A DNA stretch of 64,000 nt from assembly GCA_032158295.1 (NCBI GenBank), contig CM063244.1:5770510-5834509 (forward strand), read 5' to 3'. Below are positions 20,440 through 31,600 of this stretch, in pieces; the first letter of the stretch is position 1; each line of letters begins with the position of its first letter. Both the position numbers and the translations under genes were made by a program. Under the pieces are notes generated by a model. The model was not told the origin of the DNA and did no database searches. It saw only the letters and a list, made by a program, of their open reading frames with translations. The DNA is from Pycnopodia helianthoides (Eukaryota > Echinodermata > Asteroidea > Forcipulatida > Asteriidae).

Positions 20440-21780
20440 CGATTTATAGGCACTTGCGATCACCATTTTTTGCTTACAGACCCAGTTAATCTGGGGTGCT
20501 GTACCCTTAAAAAAAAATTGACATATGCAGTTCGACCATGGCATGACTACACAGACGTCAACATTTAAAAAAAGGAGTACATCGCCCCAGTTACTGGGTC
20601 TACATATAGAAATTTATAGCGCCCCATTTACTAACTAGAGCCTGGATCCACACAAAAACCATAAAACGGATGACATGCCCACGAAGGAAAGGACTAAAAA
20701 AATCCATTTTAAGTAACAGTCACACAGAAATAAGAAATTAGAAATATCAATGACAAATGAGTTATGTTTGTTTACATCTCACCTCCATGCACAGAATATT
20801 GCAATATTATTATGCAAATTAACCACAAGCAATCAAGATAGTTATCTAATTGTTGCCACCACTCTCCAGACAGATTAAAGTAATCACCGCCCCGCCCCGC
20901 CCCCTTCCGATACCCCCCAATCACCTTGATTCCATGAAATATCAACATGCACTGGATGGAACGTTTCCGGTATTTAAACACGACACAAGTTCGACTCCAT
21001 CAATTTATTGTTACCTCCATTGGCCTTTTCCGAAACGAATTCCCTTTCTGCATAAACTTACGGTTAAAATAGATGGGGTCCATCCAAACCGTCAGTGTAT
21101 CGCCATCAGACTAGGATTGGGCTCCCTCTGTTTGTTGTCTCTGTCTTTTAATATTTTGAGCAGTTTGCATGCGCGGCGGCCCCAAGGATAGACTTAACTT
21201 CAAGTCTGAGATTGGTTATTTCTCTGCATCAGCGCCACGAAAACCTCCCCTGCAGAACCTGGTCTTTGCAGCAGATTGGCTGTCACACGCTCTAACTCGA
21301 TAAACTTGACCAAAACATGCGCTATTTCAGGCACTACTGCATTGTCTTTCATGCAGACAAAAAAAAATATACAAAAATTGTAGACTTGAAACCAAGTCTA
21401 TCAGAGCCCGAGGAGTACGGCGCTTTAATTTTAACGTGACGAAAATAATGTACGTCGAATGGGCTGCATGCGCGTGTCCCAACGTTTCGGATACGTTTTG
21501 CTGTGAAACTTATTATTGAAGGGTTTAAACTTGATGAGCAGTTCGCATATAGTAAACGTTGGCGCCAAGTCTGCAGCGGCCGGTTTGGTGGGAGATTCTG
21601 GTGTCCCCAGAGATTCTGTCTCCCGGCGAATTGTGTAGAAATGTCGTCTAGTGATGGCGGCTTCTTTTGAATCAATTTCCTTCAGCCAATGTTAATCATA
21701 ATAATAATAAAGAGCACTTAGGCCATTATATCGCTATATACGAAAAACAGAGCGCTTTACAGGAAACGAGAAAAAAAACA
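20440..21780. other. Upstream region between the ASB13-like and TASOR-like genes, part 1
   Basis: No exon could be supported. A C-rich stretch at 20885-20925 (CCCCGCCCCGCCCCC) is the only marked GC island. The 108-codon open frame at 21349-21675 (minus) has no domain I recognise and no neighbour in phase. Confidence 0.4.
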
Positions 21781-21784
21781 CCCC

Positions 21785-22153
21785 CAAAACCCAAACGAAT
21801 TAGGATTTGTTGTGGAACAAGAATGTCTTCAGGAGACGTTTAAATACAGGCATCGAGATCGCTTCTCTCTGACAGGCAGAAAGCGCATTCCACAGAGGCG
21901 GGGCAGTCACTGTAATTGAGCTATCCCCCGCCCAGCTTCTAAGTTCTGGGAACAGAAAGCCAGGTCCGATCGGTTGATGAGCGGAGTCACCTGAATGCAT
22001 ATTGTGGAAAATGTACAAGTTCAACCAGATATGGGATGGAGATTGAGCGTGAAGGATTTTGAGACATGAGTGAAGGATGATACGTTCTGTCCTGGAGCCA
22101 TCCAGCACTCTGCAAGCATGCAGGCCCGCAGGCAAATTTATTTTGTGCAGCAC
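21785..22153 (-). pseudogene. LINE reverse-transcriptase C-terminal relic
   Basis: The minus strand reads WAGDSSITVTAPPLWNALSA, then ISMPVFKRLLKTFLF near 21800, preceded by diverged RT-like sequence. P-L-W-N-x-L followed by F-K-x-L-L-K-T-x-L-F is the conserved LINE ORF2 end. The 3' side (21700-21780) ends in AATAATAATAAAGAGCAC and GAGCGCTTTACAGG, the tail type also seen at 57000-57130. Truncated and dead. Confidence 0.75.
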
Positions 22154-22811
22154 ACGGACGTCGGCTATGGAGTCAACAGAGGGATAGGGAAGAACAGCCT
22201 ATCTCTTAACTGTTGACTGTATTGACGAAGTATGCTGCAGAAAAAAAATTGCGGCCCGCAGAAGGCTGCGGGTCACGGCCGCAAGCAAAGACTAGCCAAG
22301 TGGCCTTGTTGGTATACCATATACGCGTACAGGGACACACGGCGCCGGGGGATACCGGCATGAGATACTTTGGGGAAGCGGGGCGGGGTGTGGGCAGGCC
22401 AGGGGTATGGCAAGTGATGATGCGTTCGTTGTGGTTGCAAATTGCATATCTGATTTTCAAAAGAATCAAAACTGTTGACCAATCATAGTAAGTTTAATAC
22501 TAAGAGTATTGCCCGAATGTAACTTGTGCGAAAGAAGAACTTGAGATGAATAGTGATGATCCAACCCGTGGATGTAGAATTATACCTCCATGGTCCAACC
22601 AAGCATTTTTGCCCATTGAGACAATAGTGCTGACCCATCCTGATACACTGTGGTCACTCAACAGCTTACACTGCAAACTTTTTCCAGTGGACATTCGTAT
22701 ATGCATGGCCCACCTGTGTTTTGGTCGACGGTTTATGTTTTTTTTAAAGGGGTTTACACAGTCTGCTTGTGGGTTGGACCATACCTTGCTCTATGGTTGA
22801 ACATGGAAACA

Positions 22812-23257
22812 TGAACTCTCACCCAGTTATTACTACACGCGCGCGCGTTGACCGTCACGTCCATAGATATAGAATATTCATAGAGCTATAAAGAACTAGA
22901 GGGCGCACTGGCAATACTGCGTGCACAAACGCGCCGGGACCGCAAGGAGACACTAGCGCCATTTTTTAGAGGGCAAAATTGAGTACGAAGTACACGATGT
23001 GCGCGTATGGTAAATGCACGCATCACGCGCTCGGTGTTCATGTTGTTGTTTTGCGTACAGTAAAGTAGTGGTAGTACACTTGAAACATGGCCGCACCACC
23101 CGCGCGACGAGTCACGTAACTTGGCTAGTGCGTCCTCTAGTTCTTATATATAACTCTATGAGAATATTCTATATCTATAATGGTCACACAAAAACAAAAG
23201 CGAGGGCGCAGTCAAGTTTATCGCGCGCGTGTTGCAGAAAGGCTATGTGAGAGTTCA
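22812..23257. mobile_element. Palindromic element with nested MITE
   Basis: Outer inverted termini TGAACTCTCAC (22812-22822) and GTGAGAGTTCA (23247-23257), with inner inverted GC-alternating arms (CGCGCGCG). The centre, once the nested element and one 8 bp repeat are removed, is the perfect palindrome ATAGATATAGAAT with its mirror. About 156 bp without the insert. Confidence 0.7.
22879..23160 (-). mobile_element. CATAGAGTTATA MITE, copy 2
   Basis: Ends CATAGAGCTATAAAGAACTA and TATATATAACTCTATG, flanked by AGAATATT at 22871-22878 and 23161-23168, a clean 8 bp target duplication. Nearly identical to 15431-15716 in the opposite orientation, so both moved recently. Confidence 0.9.
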
Positions 23258-23479
23258 GAATTTGAGTGGCCACAGACTCGCTGTGATCACGACGACAATG
23301 CCCTTTAATTAAGTAAATTGATTATTCTCATGCCGATTCTAATTGGCACCTTAACCAAGAAAGAACGTTATCTTTTTTAGCATGATGGGTTATCATTGGT
23401 TCCTGTTTGTGTTTAAAGTTGCTAGTAGGCCTACAAAATATAAAATAAAAAAAATTGTAATAACTTTCGGTTGAACAAA

Positions 23480-23615
23480 CAATAAATTACCAGAGCGGGA
23501 CTTGAACCCACGACCTCCGGATTAACGTGCCAGCATAACTTTGTTGTGCTTAGCTACTTTATGTGTTAAAAATGTGCTTAATTTTTAAGCAGCTCTTTTT
23601 TGTACTGTAGCTTTA
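23480..23615 (-). repeat. Family 2 SINE fragment joined to a GCTTAAG-type repeat fragment
   Basis: AGAGCGGGACTTGAACCCAC and CGACCTCCGGATTAACGTGC are the B-box side of a family 2 SINE head on the minus strand. The A-box side is replaced by TTGTGCTTAGCTACTTTATG of the CAATTTCATAGAGC family. Confidence 0.6.
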
Positions 23616-23689
23616 GCCCTTCAATATAACACGACGTCAAACCTATCCGTTCTTTGTAACGCGCTCGGACATGTACATGCGCGCTGGAA

Positions 23690-23830
23690 AGCAATGTACA
23701 TGATATATCCATGTACGTATGTACATGATGTGTTCACTTGTGTGGTTGGTGAGTGGGTATGGTACATGTACTATATGTACACATGTACTATATGGACACT
23801 ATATGTACCGTGTGTAGTATACACATAGTG
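23690..23830. repeat. Palindrome-rich GTACATGT stretch
   Basis: Repeated TGTACATG, ATGTACGTATGTACATG and GTACATGTACTATATGTACA phrases that are self-complementary at many registers. A simple-sequence region upstream of the TASOR-like gene. Confidence 0.6.
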
Positions 23831-23839
23831 ATCGAATAG

Positions 23840-24589
23840 AAATAAACAACCAGATCATTATTCTGACGACCAAACGGCACGCGGTAATATGAGGGGAATT
23901 TTGAGCCAAATTTTGCTTATGGAAAACATTTCCAGAAGATGTTTATTACTATGAGAGATGTCATTACTTCACAGCTGGGTTTGGTGGTTAGCTAAGAATA
24001 ACGTATGCCATGTGTCATGAGACGTGTGGAGTTTGAATTTGAAGGCATGTTCTCGACGAGACTCTGGATCGAGTGAGTGACTGACTTGAAATTATTATCA
24101 GCACGACGGATGTACCTTCATGGACGCAGGGACGTTTGTCATGTGTATATTTGGCTGGCTGACGTCGTAGTTTTATCAATTAGTCCTGTCAGCGTGAGCT
24201 TGTCAAATTTTGAATCTCAAGTGTTGGTTGGAGGGTTTACATGATTATAAATGAAGAACTGAGTGATGATTGTTCGATTGGAAAGTGGACTTCTTTTTGT
24301 ATGGTCACTACATCGAGCAAGGCAAGCCTCTGCTGCAGGCGCTTGTGTTGTACTGTAGTGGAGTACAATCATAATTTCATTCCTCCATGATTTGTCATAC
24401 ATGTTTGGGGAACATGGTTGGTGTGTTGTGTTCTTCTTTACGTTTTTAGTGCATGTCCTTCAACAGTGATTTTAGGAAGTCTGTTTTTTTTAAACTTGAT
24501 AACGCTTTTCCGTGCATGGTTTTTCGGAAGGCCATGATAAAAGGCCAAACTGCTCTGATATTTTGGTGGAGTAATCAATTGATGAACTG
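23840..24589. other. Likely 5' flank/UTR of the TASOR-like gene
   Basis: Free of recognisable repeats, unlike most of the window, and ends at an in-frame stop (TAG 24590-24592) before the start codon. No TATA box or other promoter element could be assigned. Confidence 0.35.
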
Positions 24590-24655
24590 TAGAGGGTGCT
24601 GAGCCTTTTGTTGTTGATTGCTTCTGTGCACGTCTCAGATGAATCAGTGTTTGAG

Positions 24656-25673
24656 ATGGCCAATTTGTTTGAGAAGCTGAGTTTTTCCGTGCCGAGGCCG
24701 TCTACAACGGAGACAAAAATCGTCTCAAATGGAGTGACAGATTCTGTGGAAAGCATACACGCTTGGTCAAGTGGTCAAGTTGATGAGAGTCGTGAAGTGA
24801 AGAATTGCTTTAGTCCGCTAGCGTTAATCAAGAAATCTCGGCCACCCTCTGAACCTGAGAAGCAGGTGTGCAAACCTGTAAATCAGGAACAAACAGAAGG
24901 CAAAGTGTCAACAGATGTTATTTCGGCTGCACATAGTGCTGCTGGAAAGGATATCTGTCAAAACGACATTACAGAATGCCCGACTTTTGAGTTGGACTCA
25001 AGAAATTTGGCAAACGATCCACCCGAATTGACAGCTGAACGACAAATATCTGATGTGGTGGAAGAACCACCATGTGAGAAGTTGTTAGCAGACAAGAATT
25101 TGGAAACGATACAACGATGCTCCGAACTGCCCTCGATCTTATCGGAAAAATTCACCGAGACAGACAATATAAAAGAAAAGGCCTCTGTTTTTCAGCGGGC
25201 GGCACCATGTACTGCACCGACGGAACCAAAGTCTGCAAATCCTCCGAGCAATAGTATTCCACAGCGAGACAAACCACTACCTCTTCCATGTGATTCAGAA
25301 AATGTTTGTGAACAGTTGTTCTCAGTGGTGTTGAAAAAGCCCTCCACCACATCAGGTGTGAAATTAAAATTCAAAAAGCAATCAAAATGCATGAATAAGA
25401 CAGAGTCGACGACAGAGACGACGACAGAGACGGATGAACAAAGTGCCAAACAACCAAAGAAGACCAAACATTCAGCTAAAAGAGAAAAGTTGAAAGGGGG
25501 AACTGAGACGACGTGCAGTGGTGAGACTTGCAGCGGTGTCGCGTCTAAGAAGAACTCAAAGCCAAAGACAAAGTCGGCCAAACGGGAGAGAAATTCTGGT
25601 TCTACTGATGCCAAAGCAGCTCACTTACCGCTGAGCAAACCATTCGTCATCCCCAGGAAGAAATTAAAGCAGG
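24656..25673 (+). CDS. TASOR: TASOR-like exon 1, N-terminal disordered region
   Basis: Start chosen at the first ATG after the in-frame TAG at 24590, in a good context (GAGATGG). About 339 residues beginning MANLFEKLSFSVPRPSTTET. Rich in S, T, K and E, with a TTETTTETDEQS stretch and basic patches (KLKFKKQSK, PKTKSAKRERN) that could be nuclear localisation signals. Ends FVIPRKKLKQ, a motif I recall just before the conserved domain of TASOR proteins. Donor GTATAA leaves one base. The frame would otherwise stop at 25723. Confidence 0.78.
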
Positions 25674-28600
25674 GTATAACATCAGTTCAGTTTGTTCTGT
25701 TGACGAATCTAAGTGACTATTAGGGAAAATAAAAAACAAACATGTTTAGCGTCCTGCCTTATTGAAAAAAGGAAGGAGGGTTTTTTTAAATTTTATTTTC
25801 AATGGTCGCAAGCTTTTGTCTATGTTTTTTCGGTGTTCTAAACTCTGAAAATACAATCTTATTTATTAAAAAAAAATGAGATCGTTAAAATTTATCCTTG
25901 AAAAAAAAAAAGGAGGCAGCCTCTGAAAAAGGAAGCAGGCTGGGATGCTAAACATGTTTTTTTTTAAATTTGGTCTTAAAGATATTATACAGGATTGGTC
26001 GACCTGACAATATAGTTGCAGACAGTGATCAACCATGTACATGTACAATTTACATAAAATAACAAACCTGTGTGATTCACTTAAAAACAGTGAAAAAGCA
26101 GGCACGATTTTCAGCATGTTAACACATTTTTGGTTGTAACAACCAAAATTAGCTGTTGCGTTTTTAAATAGGTTTTTTGATACAGTTTTCTCGAATATGA
26201 CTTCATTTCAGAGGGAGATATTTTAGAACAAATTATTTCAAAATCAAGTTAACTTTCAGACTAAAAGTAAACAATAATGTTCCTTATCCTTTTACCAATC
26301 CTGTATGATACCTTTAATTTCGTCATTACTGGGGTGGCACAATTTCATACCATCTGCCCAGTGTTCATTTCTACGCAATGCGTCACAATCTTCTGGGCGG
26401 TAAGCCCCAGTAAGATGCAAGTTGAAGTTGGCATTCATGTGTCGCCCAGTGATGGCTGAAAAGAGTGGTTGCTCGGATACGGCTATTTTTTTTCTATTTC
26501 TTTGAAAAAGCAACAATGAGCCTCCACATGGATCCATATTCAAAGCTGCAAATAGTCTCCTTTTCCCCTTATAGTAGTAACTAAAAACCAGGTCTGATAC
26601 TTTTTCAGTGAACAAAAAAGCTAGTGTACAAATATTGTCTGCTTCGAGTCCTATGGTTTAAACTACGACTCCCGAGGTGATCCTCGGCACATCTCATTTT
26701 TTCTGAGGCCAAGCCGAGGGGAAATAGATTGCTGTGGGGATCTCCTACGAGGAGTCCTAGTTTGAACCAAAGCACGAATAAAAGCAGTCAATATTTTTTT
26801 ACAGCACTCCATTGCGTATATTTCACCTAGACGCCTAGGTACCAAAAAGCAGCTGTTGCTATTGGTAGAGTACATTGGTTGCTATGGGATAGTACATTGT
26901 CTGCTGCATATAGAGAACATCGCGTTCACCCGGCTTTCTGGTAAAAATAACACGTATCATGTGATGCGCTCTAAGCCAATCAAAAGGCAGGATCTTTGTA
27001 AGGGGTGTTATATTAGTTAATACATACATGTAGGTAGTGTATATTTTGCTGGTACTGAACATAATGTAGTGACTGCTTTTGGGTATTTAAAAAGTTTTAC
27101 GAAGTTGAACTTTATTTTGCTTAGAAAAAAAATTCCTCGGGGAAGCCTCAAAATGAGAAAAGGAAAATGTAATACTATCCATTTGAATGTGGGAGTAAAT
27201 TTTTAATAGTAAAAGGAGATTGTTATTATTTTAGGGGGTGACAAGAAAATTTGAAAAAGCACAACCCGGAGAATTTAAAGTATTTTAAATCTGCACTTGG
27301 TTTTTGTTGTAGGTTCAAGGTTTTGTTCTGATTGATTGGGTTTATACAATGCATACTTTAATTTATTGTGAAAAATAATACTCCCGGGATGCTATTTCTC
27401 CTTTAAAACAAGATGAAATGTTTGCCCAATGCATGACCTTTGAACCCTCAGGCCTGGAATCTCATCTTTAAGAGGGCAAGGCCATTTTTATTTTGCAAAG
27501 GGTGCTTCCCTTGGGAAAATCATAAAGTCTTTGGGAATATGTTGAAGGGGCACCAAGGCCAAGACCAGGGCAACAGAGGCCACGGCCTCCGTGTAGTTCC
27601 AGGCCCGAATCCTTTAGTTATTCCAAGAGAGGTTCAGAGCTCACACATCAGTGTTTAGTGAGAACTGTACATCCCGATATGTGGAGGTTATGCAGTATTT
27701 CACCAGAACCAGAACTGTTCCAAATTTTATTTTTTTGCACTGTAAGCTTATCAACTTTGTAAAGTTGATTTTTACTGAAATTTATGAAATGTTTCTTTTT
27801 TTTTCTGTTTGGAGCAGGTTTATTTCAGGAGGTGACCTTGGACTCCAGGGAGTTTCTGAAAGACATCTTGCCAATCCTCACCACGCAGCATCGCAGCAAG
27901 GATGCCTCCAGTCGCTTCACCTTCACCAGAGCCCAGCTTGTCCACAACGAGGAGCTCACTAAATCGGTTTGGTTCTATCTCATTGAATTTTTTGTATTTA
28001 TTTAAATGCATTCAGGGCTCAAATTGGGGTCAAATTCCACAAGACTGCAGGTATTGTAGCTCAAAATTTTTTACCGGACCAGAATTTGTTTTAAGATAAC
28101 CAGAATCTTAATGAGAATCTTAAAGAACTTTCTACAAAGTTTTATCATGAAAACTGTTTTCATGTGAACACACACGAAGAGAAGATCTATCTCACTTGTT
28201 TTGTGGGTAGGTAAGCCTATATTTGGATACTTGTCAGAATTGAAAGATATTTTCCGAACTAAAAAGTCACAGCATAATTTATTTTTGTTACAAAATATTA
28301 CATACTGAAATAATAATATTAAAATGAAAAATAAAAGACCACCGGACTTGTCCAGTCGTGAGTTAACTAGCTCGAAGCTAAAATCACTTGCCTCGGGCCT
28401 GCTGTCCAGTGTAAAATTCGAGCCCTATGCATTGATACTAAATTTAATAAATAACAAAATAACAAGAGTTCAAGTGTCGCTGCTTCTGGTTATTTTCTTG
28501 ATAATGTTAAAAAGCAAGCTTGCTCCAATGATGGTCAGCATTTGTAATATTTTAAATTTTGTAAAAATTGTTGTAAATGAAAACTGTAGAACTCCGGGGT

Positions 28601-31600
28601 AGGGGGGTGGGGGGACCACACATAAAGTGCAATATAAAGTGCCATAAAGCGTTTTTTTTCTGGTGGGGGGGGGGCCTCCAGTTTTCCTCCCTTGCCAAAA
28701 ATCAGACACTTTGGATCTCTGCCTGTGCTCCTTGGTCATATATGGGTCAATGTGGTTGGCTGGCAAAGGGCACCTTTATAATGCCTGAGGCTTGACCACG
28801 GTGTAGCTGCATCCTTCACAAGTCAGCTTCTCAGCTGTGATTGAGGGCGAGTAGCCTCCCAAATTATAAGTATTTTACATGTGCACGTAGAATAACAGTT
28901 TGTTTTGCTTCTTCAATTTGTAGTTTTTCGAGTGGCGTAAAGCGATGAAAGATGATGGCCGTACAGATAAGGAGTTGACTGAATCCTTTGCATTTATCTC
29001 CACAGACACCGAAACAGAAGTAAGTTTTTAAAAGATAAACAACTTTGTTTCCAGGGCTAACAAATAATGAGTTTTTGTGAGTGCAATGGGGAGAATATTT
29101 TCGTGAGTTGAAAGATGGAATGTTCCTTTCAATGAGGCAACGGGAGTTGTAGTCTAGTGTGCAATAGACCTTTATCATGCTGCCACCATCTTGGTCATAC
29201 TCCCTGCATCCAATCACAGTGAATAATGCTAATACTCACTGTACAAAAAAGGAACCAGACTATTTCTCCTTCAAGCCTCGGTTTGGTTACATTGATTCGA
29301 ATGGGAGAAAAATCAAGATGGCTGCACCATGACAAAGGTCTAGACCTTTATCATGTTGCCACCATCTTGGTCATGTTCCCTGCATCCAATCACAGTGAAG
29401 AATGCTAATACTCGCTTTACAAAAAAGGAACCAGACTATTTCTCCTTCAAGCCTCGGTTTGGTTACATTGATTCGAATGGGAGAAAAATCAAGACGGCTG
29501 CACCATGACAAAGGTCTTTAGTATAAAAGGAGGGGACGTGGGGTGGTCAAACATACAATAGCTACCAGTTCTTAAATGCTCTCCTGTTTCTTGGGAAGCA
29601 AACGGTGAGCTGTTATAAGTATGGCCAGTACTCGACCCTTGTGATTCTTTTTGAACAGGAGATGCAACTACGTCAAATTAAGAATTGAGGCATTTTTCCG
29701 AAAGCTATTGTTTTTGTTTATCAAGTAGTGTATATAGAGCAGATTAATCACTGTAAATAATCACTGGTTTTTGTTATTGATTGCTTGTTGATTTTGTTGA
29801 TTTTTGTTATTGAATAAAAGAGAGAAAATAGAATTAGCCGTTGCTTGCAAACTGCTTACCAACCCTGGGTTCTGCCAACCCATCCGGCACTTCGGGATTC
29901 CCCAACCACCACTGGCAGAATTTTCTCAGTTTCTGACCACCACACATTTTCAAAAATATTTAGGTTAGACTTGCAATTTCCTTTCAAAGGTTTTCAAGGA
30001 AATGTAAATTTGGGTATTTACCAGTAAAAAAAAAAATGGTTTCCAAAGCCATAAACTCTGAGTACTTCTTTGGTTTTGAGTCCGTTTTTATGATCTACCG
30101 TGTAACTGATCCATCTCGCAATGGTTTCCAGGGAAACATTTTTTGCACTAAAGACATCCTGGGCAGAACCTTGCCAACCAAATGGGCCTATGGTATAAAT
30201 GCAAAAAATGGCCTGACATCCAACCTCTTGTGGTCATACCAGCCCCTTCCCTCTCGATCCCCTTTTGTCCCCTTCTTCATTGCTCATCCCTTGCCAGACC
30301 ACTTACTTATTTGTGAATAAAAAGAGAAAAAGAAATAAGGATGGAACGAAAATGCGCTGTGAATTCTACCCAAAAATGCACAGTTTATGATGTAGGCCAT
30401 CTAATGGTTTGATTAAAGGGAGGGGTATACCTTTGGTGGTAATTACTCAAAAAATTAATGATCATGAAAACTTACTTGGTAAGTAGCGCTGCAGCTGTTG
30501 ATAATGTATAACATTTTGAGAAACAATTCCCTTCAAAGGAATGTGGTTTTAGAGAGGGGCATTCAAAAACATTTCAATCTGAGCTCAGATTGTGTATTCC
30601 ATCTATGGATTATTCTTCCTGCGTGGACAAAACCGCTACAGATACTCGGCTCAAAAACGCTACCACCTTTTGATGTGAAATTTTCACAGGTCAGTTTTAT
30701 TGTATATATCTACATTTACATAGGATTAAAACTACCGAAAGATTAAGTAAACAAAAGGTATACTTTGCTTTTAATGAACGCTGTGTGACCTACAATCCTC
30801 CAATAAAATTACAAGGGTCTATCGGGGTGTTACATATGAAGCTGTTTATTAAGCAGAAAACAGTGCTTACAATCTTTCTGCCGAGCAAAAATAAACAGGA
30901 TATCCATTACAAACAGTGTATAACAAGGTGTTTGCCTGGTAACATTTCTGGTAAGCCCAATTGTTTTATGCTTAGCAAATGTGTGTGCCTTAGAAGATCT
31001 ATAAAACTGGGTCAAGGCTTTGCTGAGTTTTTGACATTTCTTTTATTAATAATAATAGGTAGATGCATTTTGCCCCTTGTACTGATCACCCCCCCCCCCC
31101 GATACACTTGAACAGTAAAATGACAACAACTAAATGAAGATAATTAAAATTGATAAAAAAAATTCACATCAGATAACACATGTATATACATGTATTTGTA
31201 ATAAAACAGAGGTATAGCCGTATGATAGTTCAAATCAACAATGAGTTCAAAAGTCATATTGTACAAATACTGGCAGTTCCTGAAGAAACGATCTCAATAG
31301 CCTAGACCAAAACAGCGAGACAAAACAGAACTATTTAGTGAACTTTTAAAGAACTTTAGAAACAAAACCCGAACAGACAATTGTGTAAAAAACACTCTTA
31401 GGCCTATTGCCCCTGTTTACACTTGTTTGGCAATAACTCCCATTGGTTTTGTACACCCTCTCGAACTTGGGACCTTCACCCAACGGTGGACCCTGTTGTC
31501 CCTTTTGTTGTAGGTCCCCGGTTTGAATGTGTATACCTAGTACCCACTCTCACACAGGTGCGTGACCTACTCACGGTGACCTACTTTTTTCACTCTTTCG

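Noticed and set aside
21349..21675. Upstream exon of the ASB13-like gene or a separate gene (108 codons, minus strand)
   Set aside because: No domain recognised, no donor in phase with the ASB13-like exons; the short exon at 19322-19343 fits exactly instead.
27651..27962. Alternative frame of TASOR-like exon 2
   Set aside because: Off-phase reading relative to exons 1 and 3; lacks the conserved ARLVHNE-type pattern found in the chosen frame.
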